Counted from the stretch's first letter, positions 9,258-18,626 are shown. The stretch: 64,000 bases of DNA from Luteolibacter sp. Y139 (GCF_038066715.1 NZ_JBBUKT010000005.1:124001-188000); one strand, 5' to 3'. The notes: generated by a model from the letters alone, not told the origin. Numbers and translations: made by a program.

Positions 9258-10664
9258 ATGCCTGAGACGCTCGATTTTCCGCAGTCGCTTGCCCGTACGC
9301 CGATTCCTGCGGCGAAGGCCACGCAGACTTTACCGACTCCCGCGCTGACGACGCCGCCGGCGCCGGAGCAGGTGATCCATGGGGTGGATCTGTCGGGGCA
9401 GGTTTACTTCGCGGAGGGCCGGGTGTTCCGGATCATCCGTGCGGAGGGTGCGCCGGTGGTGAGGAGGATCATGGAGTGGAATCTCTTTGAGGCGCTGGAG
9501 AAGATGGGCGTGGTGCGGACGTGGGTGAGCCAGGATGCGGGAAGCGAGATCGTGCTGGAGCATGAGCGGATTCCCTTCGTGACGCATCCGGCGGAGTGGA
9601 CGCCGCAGATGGTGCGGGAGGCGGCTCGGTTTCTGGTGACGCTGAATCTGAAGCTGCGGGCGCACGGGCTGATGCTGAAGGATGCGCATCTGCTGAACGT
9701 GACCTTTCACCGCGGGAAGCCGGTGTTCCTGGACTTCGGGTCGATCGTGAGGTTCGACCGGTGGCTTTCGAAGGCGTGGCTGAAGGGGTTTCGTTCGAGC
9801 GTTCTAACAGCGGTGTGGATCGGCCGCTGGAAGGGGGCGAAGCTGGCGTCGGCGATGCTGCAGAGCGAGCCGCGGGGGATGGGGTATGAGCTTTCGAAGG
9901 TGTTTCCGCTGAATCTGGTGCCGGTATCCGGGCATGTGGCGATCTTCCTCGCGCGGATCGGGAAGTGGGAGGCGGCGTTGCGGTTCCTGGAGAAGCGGCT
10001 GCGGCCTAAAGTACTACGTTCGCCGTATAACTTGTGGAATGATTACGGGACGGCGATCGCGGAGGAGGAGAAGCAGCTGAAGCGGAAGGTGATCTATGAT
10101 GAGGTGCGGCGTTCGCGGCCGGCGAGCCTTCATGAGCTGGCGGGGAACCAGGCGGTGATCGGCGAGCAGATCGTGCGGGAGCTGGGGATCCCGGTGTGCA
10201 GCACGGACTATGTGTCGCACTGCGTGCAGCAGGCTTGGGAGCGGACGCGTGGGGAGGATTTGCCGCTGCAGGTGGGGGTGGTGGATTTGTTGTTCCCGGT
10301 GTCGCCGTGCAGTATTGGTGGTTCATCGCGGCCGGGGGCGATGGAGAGGTTGCAGGCGGAGACGACGCTGGCGACGGCGCTGGTGCATCATCTGGTGGCG
10401 CTGAAGGAGACGAGCATGGATGGGTTTGTGGCGATCCTGGCGGCGTATAGTGAGAAGTCGACGATCGTGGAGTGGGTGGATCCTTCGGACAAGTATCTGA
10501 AGTTCTGGAAGAAGGATGGGAAGCGGTTCCCGGAGGACTATACGGAGGAGGGTTTCCTGGCGGCGTTCGGGAAGGTGTTTCCGTTTGTGAGGGAGCTGCC
10601 GAGGCATCATGAGCATCGGAAGCTGTTTCATTTTTCGAGGGTGCCTTTTGAGGGAGTTTGCTAG
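9258..10664 (+). CDS. Kinase-like plus degenerate methyltransferase-like two-domain protein
   Basis: The frame opens at 9132, but ATG 9258 (MPETLDFPQSL) is the likelier start; 468 residues. Residues about 115-155 (LNLKLRAHGLMLKDAHLLNVTFHRGKPVFLDFGSIVRFD) resemble the catalytic and metal loops of protein-kinase-like folds, as in NoeA-type nodulation proteins. The C-terminal half (VRRSRPASLHELAGNQAVIGE..., then TLATALVHHLVALKETSMDGFVAILAAYSEKSTIVEW) follows the layout of the methyltransferase domain in those proteins, but the glycine-rich SAM loop is poorly kept. Function is unknown. The last residues EGVC and the stop are supplied by a following R1 element (GAGTTTGCTAG). A TCTAACAG word at 9803 encodes Leu-Thr. 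Confidence 0.6.
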   Translation: MPETLDFPQSLARTPIPAAKATQTLPTPALTTPPAPEQVIHGVDLSGQVYFAEGRVFRIIRAEGAPVVRRIMEWNLFEALEKMGVVRTWVSQDAGSEIVLEHERIPFVTHPAEWTPQMVREAARFLVTLNLKLRAHGLMLKDAHLLNVTFHRGKPVFLDFGSIVRFDRWLSKAWLKGFRSSVLTAVWIGRWKGAKLASAMLQSEPRGMGYELSKVFPLNLVPVSGHVAIFLARIGKWEAALRFLEKRLRPKVLRSPYNLWNDYGTAIAEEEKQLKRKVIYDEVRRSRPASLHELAGNQAVIGEQIVRELGIPVCSTDYVSHCVQQAWERTRGEDLPLQVGVVDLLFPVSPCSIGGSSRPGAMERLQAETTLATALVHHLVALKETSMDGFVAILAAYSEKSTIVEWVDPSDKYLKFWKKDGKRFPEDYTEEGFLAAFGKVFPFVRELPRHHEHRKLFHFSRVPFEGVC

Positions 10665-10766
10665 TTTTCAGTTTTCAGTTTGAAGGAAGAGGAACAGCTT
10701 CGGACTGGTGGTTTTACCGCAGTTTCTTGACTTGAAGAAGTGGCTTGGTCGAAGGTGAGAGGAGCG

Positions 10767-11321
10767 ATGACTCTTGGAAGATGGCTTTTGATCGGGCTGC
10801 CGCTGGTGCTGGTGGGCGGGGCTTGGCTTTATTTCGGGATCGATGAGCGGTCGAAGCCGGCGGATGTGATGCTGATGAGGTGCACGGGCTGGGCGTATGT
10901 GCTGATCGGGGTGGTGGCTGTCTCTAACAAGAAATGGAGCCGGGTGGTGGCGAGCCTTGCGTGGTATCCGCTGTTGTTGCTGGTGCCGATCGGGACGGTG
11001 CTGGGGATTCTGGCGCTGAGGTTGCTGAAGGATGCTCCGGGTGAGCGGGAGGAGTTCGTGAAGCGGATGAAGGCGATCCCGCCGGAGGAGGCGGTGCGGA
11101 TCGTGAAAGAGGAGGCGTTGAGGCGCTTCGGGATCAGGGAGGACCAGCTGGGGGTATCGCTGGTGGGAGGCCTGAGGATCGCGCCGGGAGAGGTGAGGGG
11201 TTTTTTGGATGATCTGGAGGTGGACTATGGGTTCTCGCTGGCGGGTGAGGTGAATGCTGGGACGGCATCGGTGCGGGAGATGATGGATGCGGTTTTGCGG
11301 GGGAGGGAAGGTGAGGGGTGA
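10767..11321 (+). CDS. Membrane protein with cytosolic carrier-like tail
   Basis: 184 residues from ATG 10767, chosen because GAGAGGAG lies four bases upstream; an in-frame GTG lies at 10740. Three hydrophobic segments (LLIGLPLVLVGGAWLYFGI, CTGWAYVLIGVVAV, VASLAWYPLLLLVPIGTVLGILAL) are followed by a charged tail. The tail ends in a block (DLEVDYGFSLAGEVNAGTASVREMMDAVL) that loosely resembles the last helices of acyl-carrier-type proteins, but no DSL phosphopantetheine serine is present. I do not recognise the family. It is separated from the previous gene only by an R1 element. Confidence 0.6.
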   Translation: MTLGRWLLIGLPLVLVGGAWLYFGIDERSKPADVMLMRCTGWAYVLIGVVAVSNKKWSRVVASLAWYPLLLLVPIGTVLGILALRLLKDAPGEREEFVKRMKAIPPEEAVRIVKEEALRRFGIREDQLGVSLVGGLRIAPGEVRGFLDDLEVDYGFSLAGEVNAGTASVREMMDAVLRGREGEG

Positions 11322-11459
11322 AGTGCCGAGCGATCGGTGATCAGTGAAACAGCCGCGGACTGGTGGAAGAACGAACCGCGGAGGCGCAGGGGGCGCGGAG
11401 GATGGAGCGGCGGTCTAACAGATTCAATTTCCAAGGATTGACCCATTTGTGGAGCCCTG
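11322..11459. repeat. R1 element with TCTAACAG
   Basis: GCCGAGCGATCGGTGATCAG heptamers followed by the 9-bp G-rich part, ending in a TCTAACAG word at 11414. Lies between converging genes. Confidence 0.65.
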
Positions 11460-11846
11460 TCAGGAGACGATCCCGAGTTCAAAGCCAGTATCGCCACCCA
11501 AGATCAGAGGAATCGCCGTGCGCCAATGCTGGTCTCCCCAGCTTATCAGCAGGTAGTCACAGGAACCGATCAAGCGGCCGGTCTCAGTCAAAAAAAGTGA
11601 GACATCCAGTCGGTGGTAGTCGCCGACGGGAGCGACACGTTGCTGCAGATATTTTGATACCACAACGTATTCTCCGTATTGAGCACCAAGCTCGATGTAG
11701 GAGGATTTGAGAAGGTTGATTTGGTCGGAACCGTCCAGGAAATGCAATTCCCTCCTGGTTCCATATTCTCTAACAAAATCATCAAGCTCGGCACTCCAAT
11801 GAAACCCATGCTTTTCGAAGGCATGCTTCCAGTCGATGTTTGTCAT
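11460..11846 (-). CDS. SUKH-3-like orphan immunity protein
   Basis: 128 residues from ATG 11844-11846. The order of features (FVREYG near residue 25, a beta-rich middle, RVAPVGDYHRLDVSLFLTETGRLIG, and ISWGDQHWRTAIPLILGGD at the end) resembles the SUKH-3 branch of the SMI1/KNR4-type immunity superfamily, which binds and neutralises polymorphic toxins. No toxin gene is adjacent, so it would be an orphan immunity gene. Base composition is balanced in G and C, unlike neighbouring genes, suggesting acquisition. The call rests on motif memory and remains tentative. Confidence 0.5.
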   Translation of the reverse strand: MTNIDWKHAFEKHGFHWSAELDDFVREYGTRRELHFLDGSDQINLLKSSYIELGAQYGEYVVVSKYLQQRVAPVGDYHRLDVSLFLTETGRLIGSCDYLLISWGDQHWRTAIPLILGGDTGFELGIVS

Positions 11847-11983
11847 GGTCGTTTTATGATTCTGACTTTAAGCACTTGAAGCGACGTCGCACAATTCTTG
11901 TGTCGGGCCTTGTGAAGGGGGCTGGCCCTATGGCACGGGATCAAGCCGGTTTTCAAGGAGAATGGAAGGGATGTGCTTTTTAC

Positions 11984-12051
11984 CGCAGAGGCGCAGAGGC
12001 GCAGAGGCGCAGAGGCGCAGAGGCGCGGAGGTCGCGGAGGTCGCGGAGGGA
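11984..12051. repeat. 9-bp tandem repeat (CAGAGGCGC, then GGAGGTCGC)
   Basis: Five or so copies of CAGAGGCGC pass into three of GGAGGTCGC. This is an expanded form of the 9-bp-periodic part of R1. A dispersed ACGGATGGCACGGATGAAAGG unit follows at about 12075-12115, also seen near 43853. Confidence 0.85.
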
Positions 12052-12192
12052 GGCACCTTTGATGTGAGGTGATTGACCACGGATGGCACGGATGAAAGGC
12101 AGGATTTGGGAGGAGGGACCGCGATGGATGGAATGAGGAAGTGAGGTGCGGGGATGGTGGCGGAGAGGAGTGTCCGCCCTCTTTAATGAAGA

Positions 12193-12222
12193 AGTCCCGC
12201 TGCGCGGGAGCGGAGCGGGACT
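12193..12222 (-). terminator. Hairpin downstream of the ferritin-like gene
   Basis: AGTCCCGCT (12193-12201) pairs with AGCGGGACT (12214-12222). On the minus strand it lies 36 bases past the stop of the ferritin-like gene and is followed by TCTTCATT, a weak intrinsic-terminator layout. Confidence 0.55.
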
Positions 12223-12257
12223 GGTGGATGAGGGAATGTTTGTTTGGTGCCGTGGGG

Positions 12258-13193
12258 TCAGGCGATGGCGCCATTGAGGCCGTTCGGGAAGAAGAGGCCG
12301 GCGGTGGCGTCGGGTGCGCCGTAGACGATATTGAGGACCTGGCGGGTGGAACGGCTGAAGGCGATGGAGTTGCCGTCGGCGGGGACGATGTTCGCGACGC
12401 TGTTGACGCGGATGCCTTGGTCGAGCTTGGGTGCGCCGGCGGGTTGGTTATCGAGCGAGGCGCGGACGTCGGAGATGGCGTTGGCGAGGTTCTGTGCGGT
12501 GGTGCCGAGGCCGTAGAGGAGGGTGCGGATGGAGCCGGCGTGGTAGGCTTCGACGCCGAGGATGCCGGCGGCGGCTTCGAGGTAGGTCTTGTTCGTGATG
12601 AGGGGGCTGGCGCCCTTGTAGGCGGTGACGCCGACGTCCTCGAAGATGAAGGCGCCGAGGAGGAAGTTCACTTCATTGGCGAAGGGGTCGAAGTTCGGGA
12701 CGCCGATGAGGTTTCCGAGTGCGAGGAAGCTGTTCTGGAGATCGATCTGGGGACGGGCGACCTGGTCATACTTCGATGCTCCTAGTACTTCGCGGAGGAA
12801 GCGGACGTGATTGGCTTCATCGGTGGCGATCTCGTTGGCGTATTGTTCGACGGCGGGTGTGGTGAAGGCGACCTTCGGGTTCGCCTTGACGATGACATTG
12901 CCTTCGGTGCCGGCGCCATCGGTGCCGATGACGGCGCCTTCGAGGCCTTGGCCGGTGGTGCCACGGAGGTAGTATTCGGCCTCGAGGTATTCGAGATTGA
13001 GGGCGAAGTTCAGGACCGCGGCGTCGGTGCGGGCTTTCTTGTTGAAGGCGGTGGGCTTGGGATCGGCGAATGCCATGGGAGCAGTCGCGAGGGATGCGCC
13101 GCCGACGCCAAGCATGCCGAGGCGGCGGAGGAAGGTCCGGCGTCCGGAGAGAGGTGAGAGGGAGGTGGATTGGGTTTGTTGGTTTGGAGTCAT
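12258..13193 (-). CDS. Exported ferritin-like domain protein with TAT signal
   Basis: 311 residues from ATG 13191-13193; an upstream in-frame ATG at 13220 would add nine. The N-terminus has a twin-arginine signal ([27 protein letters not shown]), so folded export is expected. The body has the ferritin-like helices with paired acidic/His motifs: [14 protein letters not shown] (about residue 60), [19 protein letters not shown] (about residue 120) and [12 protein letters not shown] (about residue 215). This matches the ferritin_2 / desiccation-related protein group. Metal binding is likely from these motifs, but the enzymatic role of the group is not settled. It is monocistronic, followed by a hairpin. 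Confidence 0.8.
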   Translation of the reverse strand: MTPNQQTQSTSLSPLSGRRTFLRRLGMLGVGGASLATAPMAFADPKPTAFNKKARTDAAVLNFALNLEYLEAEYYLRGTTGQGLEGAVIGTDGAGTEGNVIVKANPKVAFTTPAVEQYANEIATDEANHVRFLREVLGASKYDQVARPQIDLQNSFLALGNLIGVPNFDPFANEVNFLLGAFIFEDVGVTAYKGASPLITNKTYLEAAAGILGVEAYHAGSIRTLLYGLGTTAQNLANAISDVRASLDNQPAGAPKLDQGIRVNSVANIVPADGNSIAFSRSTRQVLNIVYGAPDATAGLFFPNGLNGAIA

Positions 13194-13369
13194 GATTTTG
13201 GAATTCCAGATCCGCTCCAAACGGAATGCGTGGAGGGGGTCAGGTCTTTTCGCTCAGGCGATGCCAAGACCCTTCTGAAAGGCAACGCGCGCCGGTGCGC
13301 TTGGGATGCATGAGATCACACCACGCTGCTCGTGAATCGCTGCAGTCCATGTGCGGGTAGGGTTGCGGC

Positions 13370-13543
13370 GAATGCCGAAGCGCGTGGGTGCGAGCGGGAC
13401 GCGAAGGAATAGGCTGATAGACGAGGAGCTTGCGTGCACTGCGCACAGGCTGTGAGGAATGCCGAAGTGTGTGGGAGGGAGCCGGACGCGATGCAATAAG
13501 CTGATAGACGAGGAGCTTGCGTGCATTGCGCACAGGCTGGGGT
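13370..13543. repeat. Two tandem copies of an 87-bp unit
   Basis: Copies begin at 13370 and 13457 with GAATGCCGAAG and end with GAGCTTGCGTGCAYTGCGCA CAGGCTG-type sequence. Divergence between copies is modest. No coding potential is apparent. Confidence 0.8.
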
Positions 13544-13611
13544 GGGTGAGGCGCGACGAGGGCGTGGCGTTCCGTTCGGGAAGGTGTGAGCGGGATTGGT
13601 TGCTCGGGCGT

Positions 13612-13705
13612 TACCCTTCTCGCGCCCCTACAGGGCGCCGTGATTGATGCGTGGGATACCCAGGGCGTTGCCCTGGGCTGAGGGCTTGTCGCCCCTTTGG
13701 GGCTG
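13612..13705. repeat. R3 three-hairpin element
   Basis: GCGCCC-ctaca-GGGCGC, then CCCAGGGC-gtt-GCCCTGGG, then GCCCC-ttt-GGGGC. Confidence 0.8.
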
Positions 13706-13819
13706 AAGAAGGTGGGCTTGCGTCAAGATGAGAACTGTGAAGATGAGGTGAAGTCAGAGTGGATGTGGAGCGAAGGGGGATTGTATTGTATTCATGAGGC
13801 GGGCACGGCACAAAGGGGC

Positions 13820-14338
13820 ATGAATTCGATGGACCCGGTGCGGATGATGAGTGCTGACCCGAAGGTATTGGCGGAGAGGCTGCATCTGCTGGCGGCGCTG
13901 GTGGCGGGGCAGGGCGGGGAGGTGAGGATTCCGCTGGATGAGGTGCGCGGCGGGGAGCGGCTGGAGTTTTACTTCGATAACGAGAGGAACGAGCATGTGG
14001 TGAAGCTGGGGCCGGCGATCGAGACGGTGTATGTGGGGTATGCGCCGCAGCCGGTGTCGGATCCGGAGGTGGCGTGGAGGACGACGATGCCGAATGCGTG
14101 GCGTGGCATCGTGAGCAGGATCGAGGGCGAACTGCTGGCGTTGCGGCCGGGTGCGGATTTGAATATCGCGGGGTGGCTGGATACGGGGGAGCACTTCATC
14201 TTGTGCGCGGACCAGGGGTTGCGCGGGCGGGCATTCGTGGTGGATGGGGTGAGCTTCGTGGTGGCGGATACGGAGATCTCGGGGAGTAGTGATCCGTATC
14301 GGCGGTTGTCGAAGATTGTGGTGAGGCGGAATGGGTGA
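13820..14338 (+). CDS. Conserved-looking hypothetical protein
   Basis: 172 residues from ATG 13820, with AAAGGGG just upstream; the frame is open from 13697 but that part overlaps R3. It is soluble, with no signal peptide or membrane segment. The N-terminal third is helical (KVLAERLHLLAALVAGQGGEVRIPLDEV) and the rest beta-rich, ending SFVVADTEISGSSDPYRRLSKIVVRR. I do not recognise the family. Codon use is strongly G-ending like other plus-strand native genes, which supports it being real. An R1 fragment begins at its stop. Confidence 0.55.
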   Translation: MNSMDPVRMMSADPKVLAERLHLLAALVAGQGGEVRIPLDEVRGGERLEFYFDNERNEHVVKLGPAIETVYVGYAPQPVSDPEVAWRTTMPNAWRGIVSRIEGELLALRPGADLNIAGWLDTGEHFILCADQGLRGRAFVVDGVSFVVADTEISGSSDPYRRLSKIVVRRNG

Positions 14339-14551
14339 GGTGCCGGGTGATCGGTTAGCAGTGATCAGTGGAAAGGCATCGGGGTTGGGGAGATTTATTG
14401 GGTGGTTCTTTTTCTGTGCTCATCCGGGTAGGTTTCGGGGTCTGCTGAAAAAGAGGGGTGAGGGGCGCGTATTTGCACGCGCGGGGAGGCATTGCGGGCT
14501 TTCTTTCGCGCTCTCTTTTCTCATCCTCCGATTGTCACGATTCTGTTGCTC

Positions 14552-16690
14552 ATGATCCGTCATCTTGGTTCTCTCGCGTTGGTTCTGTTTGGGGCGTTCA
14601 CTGGCGGGGTGCGCGCGGAGGATGGGCCGGCGGATCTGGTGAATCCGCTGCTGGGGACGGCGACGATTTGGGAGAAGAGCGATGTGGGGTTTACGCCGAC
14701 GCACCGGACCTGGGGGGCGGAGGTGTTTCCGGGGTCATCGCTGCCGAATGCGATGGTGCAGCTGAGTCCGGTGACGCAGTTTCACAGTGGGTCGGGGTAT
14801 CAGTATGAGGACACGGTGATCCAGGCCTTCACGCATACTTGCAAGGGGCACTGGAATCTCTGCAACGTGCCCTTCCTGCCGGTGACGGGTGAGGTGAAGC
14901 CGAAGGACTATGGCTCGCCGTATAGCCACAAGAATGAGTCGGCGAAGCCGGGATACTATCAGGTGTATCTGGAGCGCTATGGGGTGAATGTGGAGCTGAC
15001 GTCGACGCTGCGCTGTGGCTATCACAAGTACACCTTCAAGGAGGGTGAGGCGAAGAAGCTGCTGGTGGATCTGTCGATGGCGAATGAGCGGGTGCGCGAG
15101 CGGCAGTTGACGCAGGATGGGGAGCGGGCTTTCACGGGGTATCAGCAGACGGGGGAGCGGATCTATTTCTATGCGAGGACGAACCATCGGATCACGGCGA
15201 TGGAGAGCGTGAGGATGGATGAGAAGGAGGTGACGGTGCTGCAGTTCGAGAATGAGGCGAAGCCGCTGGAGATCCAGGTGGGCTTCTCGTATGTGAGCGT
15301 GGAGGGTGCGAAGCAGAACCTGGAGAAGGAGATCGGGGAGAGTGGCTTCAATGAGGTGCGGGAGCGGGCGACGTCGACGTGGAATGAGTTGCTGTCGAAG
15401 ATCAAGGTGACGGGTGGGACGGATCGTCAGAAGGGGCTTTTTTATTCGTGCCTGTATCGGTCGTTCCTGTGGCCGGCGCTGCGGAGTGATGTGAACGGGG
15501 ATTTCCCGGCGGGGCGCGGGGCGGTGGCGAACAAGGGCTTCCACTATTATACGGATCCGTCGCTGTGGGATGACTACCGGAACAAGCTGGTGCTGCTGGG
15601 GATGCTATCGCCGAAGGTGGCGAATGATGTGATCAGCTCGATGATCCAGCGTGGCCAGAGGTTTGGCTTCATGCCGACGTTTTTCCACGGGGATCATGCA
15701 GCGCCTTTCATCGCGGGCTCGTATCTGCGGGGGCTGCGGGATTATGATGTGAAGGAGGCGTATCGGCTGCTGCTGCGGAATGCGACGGTGGAGGGCGGGC
15801 CGCGGCCTTTCATCAAGGAGTATGCGGAGAAGGGGTACATCGCGGACAACGATATCGCGAAGCCGGAGGTGGGGACGAAGGACAAGGCGGGGGTGACGAA
15901 GACGCTGGAGTATGCGTATGATGATTATTCGTTGGCGCTGCTGGCGAAGGAGCTGGGCGATGAGCCGAACCGGGCGATGCTGACGGGGCGGACGGGGAGC
16001 TTTAAGAATGTGTTCGATGCTTCGACGGGCTTCATGCGGGGGAAGCTGGCGGATGGGAGCTGGGTGAAGAATTTCGATCCGCAGTATCCTTACTATGAAT
16101 ACATGTACCGTGAGGCGAATGCCTGGCAGTCGGCATTCTTCGCGCCGCATGATGTGGCGGGATTGATCGGGCTGTATCCGGGCAAGGAGGCGTTTGAGAA
16201 GAAGCTGGATGAGCTTTTCACGATCCCTTGGAACGGGATGGAGGCTTATAATATCTCGGGCTTCATCGGGCAGTATTGCCATGGGAACCAGCCGGATCAT
16301 AGTTACCCGCACCTCTATACTTTCATCGGGAAGCCGGAGAAGTCGCAGGCGATCATCGATCAGTGCCTGGATCGTTTTTATGACATGGGGAAGGACAAGC
16401 TGTCGTATGCGGGGATGGACGATGCGGGGGAGATGTCGTCGTGGTATGTGTTCAATGCGCTGGGGCTGTATACGTTCTCACCGGCGGATCCGGAGTATCT
16501 GGTGAGCGTGCCGATCTTCGACAAGGTGGAGTTCAAGATCGGGGACTCGCCGGCGTTTACGATCCGGAGGGAGGGGAAGGGGAGGAAGCTGACGGGGGTG
16601 AGCTATGATTCACGGAAGGTGGAGGGGCATTTTATTTCGCATGAGGAGTTGAAGAAGGGGAAGGAGCTGGTGATTGAGACGGGGGAGTGA
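14552..16690 (+). CDS. Secreted GH92 alpha-mannosidase
   Basis: 712 residues from ATG 14552, giving a signal peptide ending GVRA before EDGPADLVNPLLGT. The glycoside hydrolase 92 layout is clear: the N-terminal beta-sandwich begins VNPLLGT, with PNAMVQLSP and the catalytic (alpha/alpha)6 region further on. In that region lie SGFIGQYCHGNQPDHSYPHLY (the conserved Asn/His block) and GMDDAGEMSSWYVFNALGLY (the conserved acidic G-N/M-x-D-x-G-x-MSAWY block). GH92 enzymes are calcium-dependent exo-alpha-mannosidases, so action on mannose-containing glycans in the periplasm or outside is expected. The linkage cannot be predicted. The gene is monocistronic, with R1 fragments on both sides. It contains no TCTAACA word in 2.1 kb. 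Confidence 0.9.
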   Translation: MIRHLGSLALVLFGAFTGGVRAEDGPADLVNPLLGTATIWEKSDVGFTPTHRTWGAEVFPGSSLPNAMVQLSPVTQFHSGSGYQYEDTVIQAFTHTCKGHWNLCNVPFLPVTGEVKPKDYGSPYSHKNESAKPGYYQVYLERYGVNVELTSTLRCGYHKYTFKEGEAKKLLVDLSMANERVRERQLTQDGERAFTGYQQTGERIYFYARTNHRITAMESVRMDEKEVTVLQFENEAKPLEIQVGFSYVSVEGAKQNLEKEIGESGFNEVRERATSTWNELLSKIKVTGGTDRQKGLFYSCLYRSFLWPALRSDVNGDFPAGRGAVANKGFHYYTDPSLWDDYRNKLVLLGMLSPKVANDVISSMIQRGQRFGFMPTFFHGDHAAPFIAGSYLRGLRDYDVKEAYRLLLRNATVEGGPRPFIKEYAEKGYIADNDIAKPEVGTKDKAGVTKTLEYAYDDYSLALLAKELGDEPNRAMLTGRTGSFKNVFDASTGFMRGKLADGSWVKNFDPQYPYYEYMYREANAWQSAFFAPHDVAGLIGLYPGKEAFEKKLDELFTIPWNGMEAYNISGFIGQYCHGNQPDHSYPHLYTFIGKPEKSQAIIDQCLDRFYDMGKDKLSYAGMDDAGEMSSWYVFNALGLYTFSPADPEYLVSVPIFDKVEFKIGDSPAFTIRREGKGRKLTGVSYDSRKVEGHFISHEELKKGKELVIETGE

Positions 16691-16843
16691 GGGAGGGGAA
16701 GTTTGCTAGTTTTCGGTGTTCAGTTTTCAGGAGCAGCCTCGGACTGGTGAAGTTCACCGCGGAGACGCAGAGGTCGCAGAGGGACGCAGAGGAAAAAAGG
16801 AAGGCTTTCCCGATCGATGGTGGCTGCGGTAATTCATCGGGCG
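16691..16843. repeat. R1 element
   Basis: TTTGCTAG, TTTTCGGTGTTCAG/TTTTCAG heptamers, GGACTGGTG and 9-bp CAGAGGTCG units. Confidence 0.75.
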
Positions 16844-17434
16844 ATGAGTGACGATGAGTGGCCATTCGATCAGGGGCGGGATGTGGTGACGATGACTTCG
16901 CGGGGGGTGATGCGTGGAGGGGAGGCGATCACGCATGCGTATCACGATGAGTCGGATCATGGGTGGCAGTTTTATTCGGCATCGGGCGCGGTGATGGCGG
17001 AGGCGATGATCGTAGCGATGGAGGAGATCGTGAAGCGGGATGGGAGCGTGCGGGAGATCGCGGATCTGCCGCCGGGGTGGATGGCGGTGCGGACGGGGCC
17101 GGGTGCGCCGTGGGTGCGGACGCTGCAGTATGCGGATGCGCCGGTGGTGAGGGTGGATTGGAGTCTTCTAACAGGTGTGGGCGATTTTTACGATGCGGTG
17201 CTGGTGCAGTGTGATGCGCCCTCATGGCATGGGCGGAATTTGGATGCGCTGAGGGATGCGTGGGTGACGGGCGGGATCAATGGGAAGGGGCCGCCGTATG
17301 CGTTCGAGTTTCTGGGGATGGAGGTGACGCGGGAGGAATTGTTAGAGTTTCGAGATGCGGTGGTGGGGATCGCGGAGGAATCGATGGAGGAAAATGGGGG
17401 GCGGTGGGTGCGTGGGGATCCTTGCGGGAAATGA
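16844..17434 (+). CDS. DUF2185-like plus barstar fused immunity-type protein
   Basis: 196 residues from ATG 16844 (MSDDEWPFDQGRD); the frame is open from 16817. Residues 1-85 (ending VREIADLPPGWMAVRTGPGAPW, with HDESDHGWQFYSASG inside) resemble the DUF2185/Imm33-like fold. Residues about 100-190 match barstar: VDWSLLTGVGDFYDAVL, then SWHGRNLDALRDAW, equivalent to the barstar WYGRNLDALWD segment that plugs the barnase active site. Both halves are inhibitor/immunity types, so a two-headed antitoxin is inferred. No barnase-like gene is adjacent. A TCTAACAGG at 17165 and a TTGTTAGAG at 17341 fall in coding sequence. Confidence 0.65.
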   Translation: MSDDEWPFDQGRDVVTMTSRGVMRGGEAITHAYHDESDHGWQFYSASGAVMAEAMIVAMEEIVKRDGSVREIADLPPGWMAVRTGPGAPWVRTLQYADAPVVRVDWSLLTGVGDFYDAVLVQCDAPSWHGRNLDALRDAWVTGGINGKGPPYAFEFLGMEVTREELLEFRDAVVGIAEESMEENGGRWVRGDPCGK

Positions 17435-17514
17435 GGGGGATCGATGGAGGGCGCGGAATCCATGGAAGGGGTGTGATGGTGGACCGGCTTGAGGGGATTG
17501 GTCCGGGCCGCGGT

Positions 17515-17610
17515 GGTCTTGTGCCCCTTCAGGGCACCGGTGGCTTTGGTTGGGAAACTCAGGGCGATGCCCTGGTCTTAGGGCTGGTCGCCCCTTTGGG
17601 GCTGAAGAGA
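17515..17610. repeat. R3 element with compensated first stem
   Basis: The first hairpin is GTGCCC-cttca-GGGCAC instead of GCGCCC/GGGCGC, so both stem sides changed together. The second is CAGGGC-gat-GCCCTG and the third GCCCC-ttt-GGGGC. Confidence 0.8.
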
Positions 17611-17721
17611 TTGATTGGCGGCGTGTCTGCGTGACGGTGGGACTGGGAGCCTTGCGATGCGGGCCGGGGTGATGTTTCGCGGGCTTGCGGTGGCGTGGTG
17701 GGGGTGATGAGATGGAAGGGT

Positions 17722-18051
17722 ATGAAACATTTCCTTCCTTGGATGGGGGCCATTGCTTTGGCCGTGGCGGTATTGGTCGCGATCGATGAAAAGGCGGCGG
17801 GGCAGAATCCGCGGGTGGCTGCGCCGGTGGTGGCGGCCGCGCCGGTGGTGGCGGTGACGGAGGTGCGCTACCTGGTTCCCCTGGAGCTGCCGGAGCTGGG
17901 GTCGAGCGCAAAGCGGGCTGGCTACAATGCGGACGATGAGACGACGATCCAGCTGAAGGATGGCGAATTCCTGATCCTGTCGAAGGGGAAGGTGGAGTGC
18001 CATGTGCCGATGAGCTCGGTGGCGTGGTACAAGGTGGCGGAGGGGAAGTGA
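17722..18051 (+). CDS. Small exported or membrane-anchored hypothetical protein
   Basis: 109 residues from ATG 17722 (GGAAGGG upstream). An N-terminal hydrophobic segment (HFLPWMGAIALAVAVLVAI) acts as a signal or anchor. An Ala/Val/Pro-rich linker (VAAPVVAAAPVVAV) follows. A small domain ends the protein (TTIQLKDGEFLILSKGKVECHVPMSSVAWYKV). The family is not recognised. The codon style is native. Confidence 0.55.
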   Translation: MKHFLPWMGAIALAVAVLVAIDEKAAGQNPRVAAPVVAAAPVVAVTEVRYLVPLELPELGSSAKRAGYNADDETTIQLKDGEFLILSKGKVECHVPMSSVAWYKVAEGK

Positions 18052-18143
18052 GGGGGGCGCGGGCTTGGCTGCGAATTTCAGGGTGTCTAAAAGCGTCTTG
18101 GGCCCGTGCGATTTGGCACTGAACGTATTTGCAACTTGGGGAG

Positions 18144-18626
18144 ATGAAAAAATCCAAGATAGCTTTGGTTCTCGGGGCTATTGCCATTGTTTGCCTGTGT
18201 GCAGTGGGCCCGTCAGCGCTGCGAGGCCTGCGTGGTCTGGCGATCAGGCCGGTGATTTCTCCCCTTCGCGATCAGCAAGAGTCAGCGTCAAGCGTAGCTC
18301 CCTCTCCTGGCAAAGCGCCCGAGGAGTTTTGCTCTGCGTCGAAGGCTGGGGTCTATTCGTCAGAAACGATCAAGATGAAGGTGACCCTTACTGCCAGTGG
18401 TGATCTCATCTTTGATGAATGTGATCCATGGGTGGAGCTAGGTCGGAAGAAGTACACGCTTGAAAATGTATTTCTTACCTTTGCGACTGAAGGCGGGCAG
18501 TATTATGTCGATTTTTTCGATCCCGATCCGGAGGTCATGACGCTTTCAAGACTGCTGAAGCCGTTTCCACAACCACCCAAAAGAGAGTATCTTCAGCTGC
18601 GGCGGACGAGGGGTGACGCGAAATGA
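18144..18626 (+). CDS. Single-pass hypothetical protein, balanced base composition
   Basis: 160 residues from ATG 18144, preceded by GGGGAG. The N-terminus KKSKIALVLGAIAIVCLCAVG is a signal anchor. A linker and a small beta-rich domain follow (VTLTASGDLIFDECDPWVELG, then KYTLENVFLTFATEGGQYYVDFFDPDP). The family is not recognised. G and C are about balanced on the plus strand here, unlike adjacent genes, and there is no TCTAACA word, so it may be a recent arrival. Confidence 0.55.
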   Translation: MKKSKIALVLGAIAIVCLCAVGPSALRGLRGLAIRPVISPLRDQQESASSVAPSPGKAPEEFCSASKAGVYSSETIKMKVTLTASGDLIFDECDPWVELGRKKYTLENVFLTFATEGGQYYVDFFDPDPEVMTLSRLLKPFPQPPKREYLQLRRTRGDAK

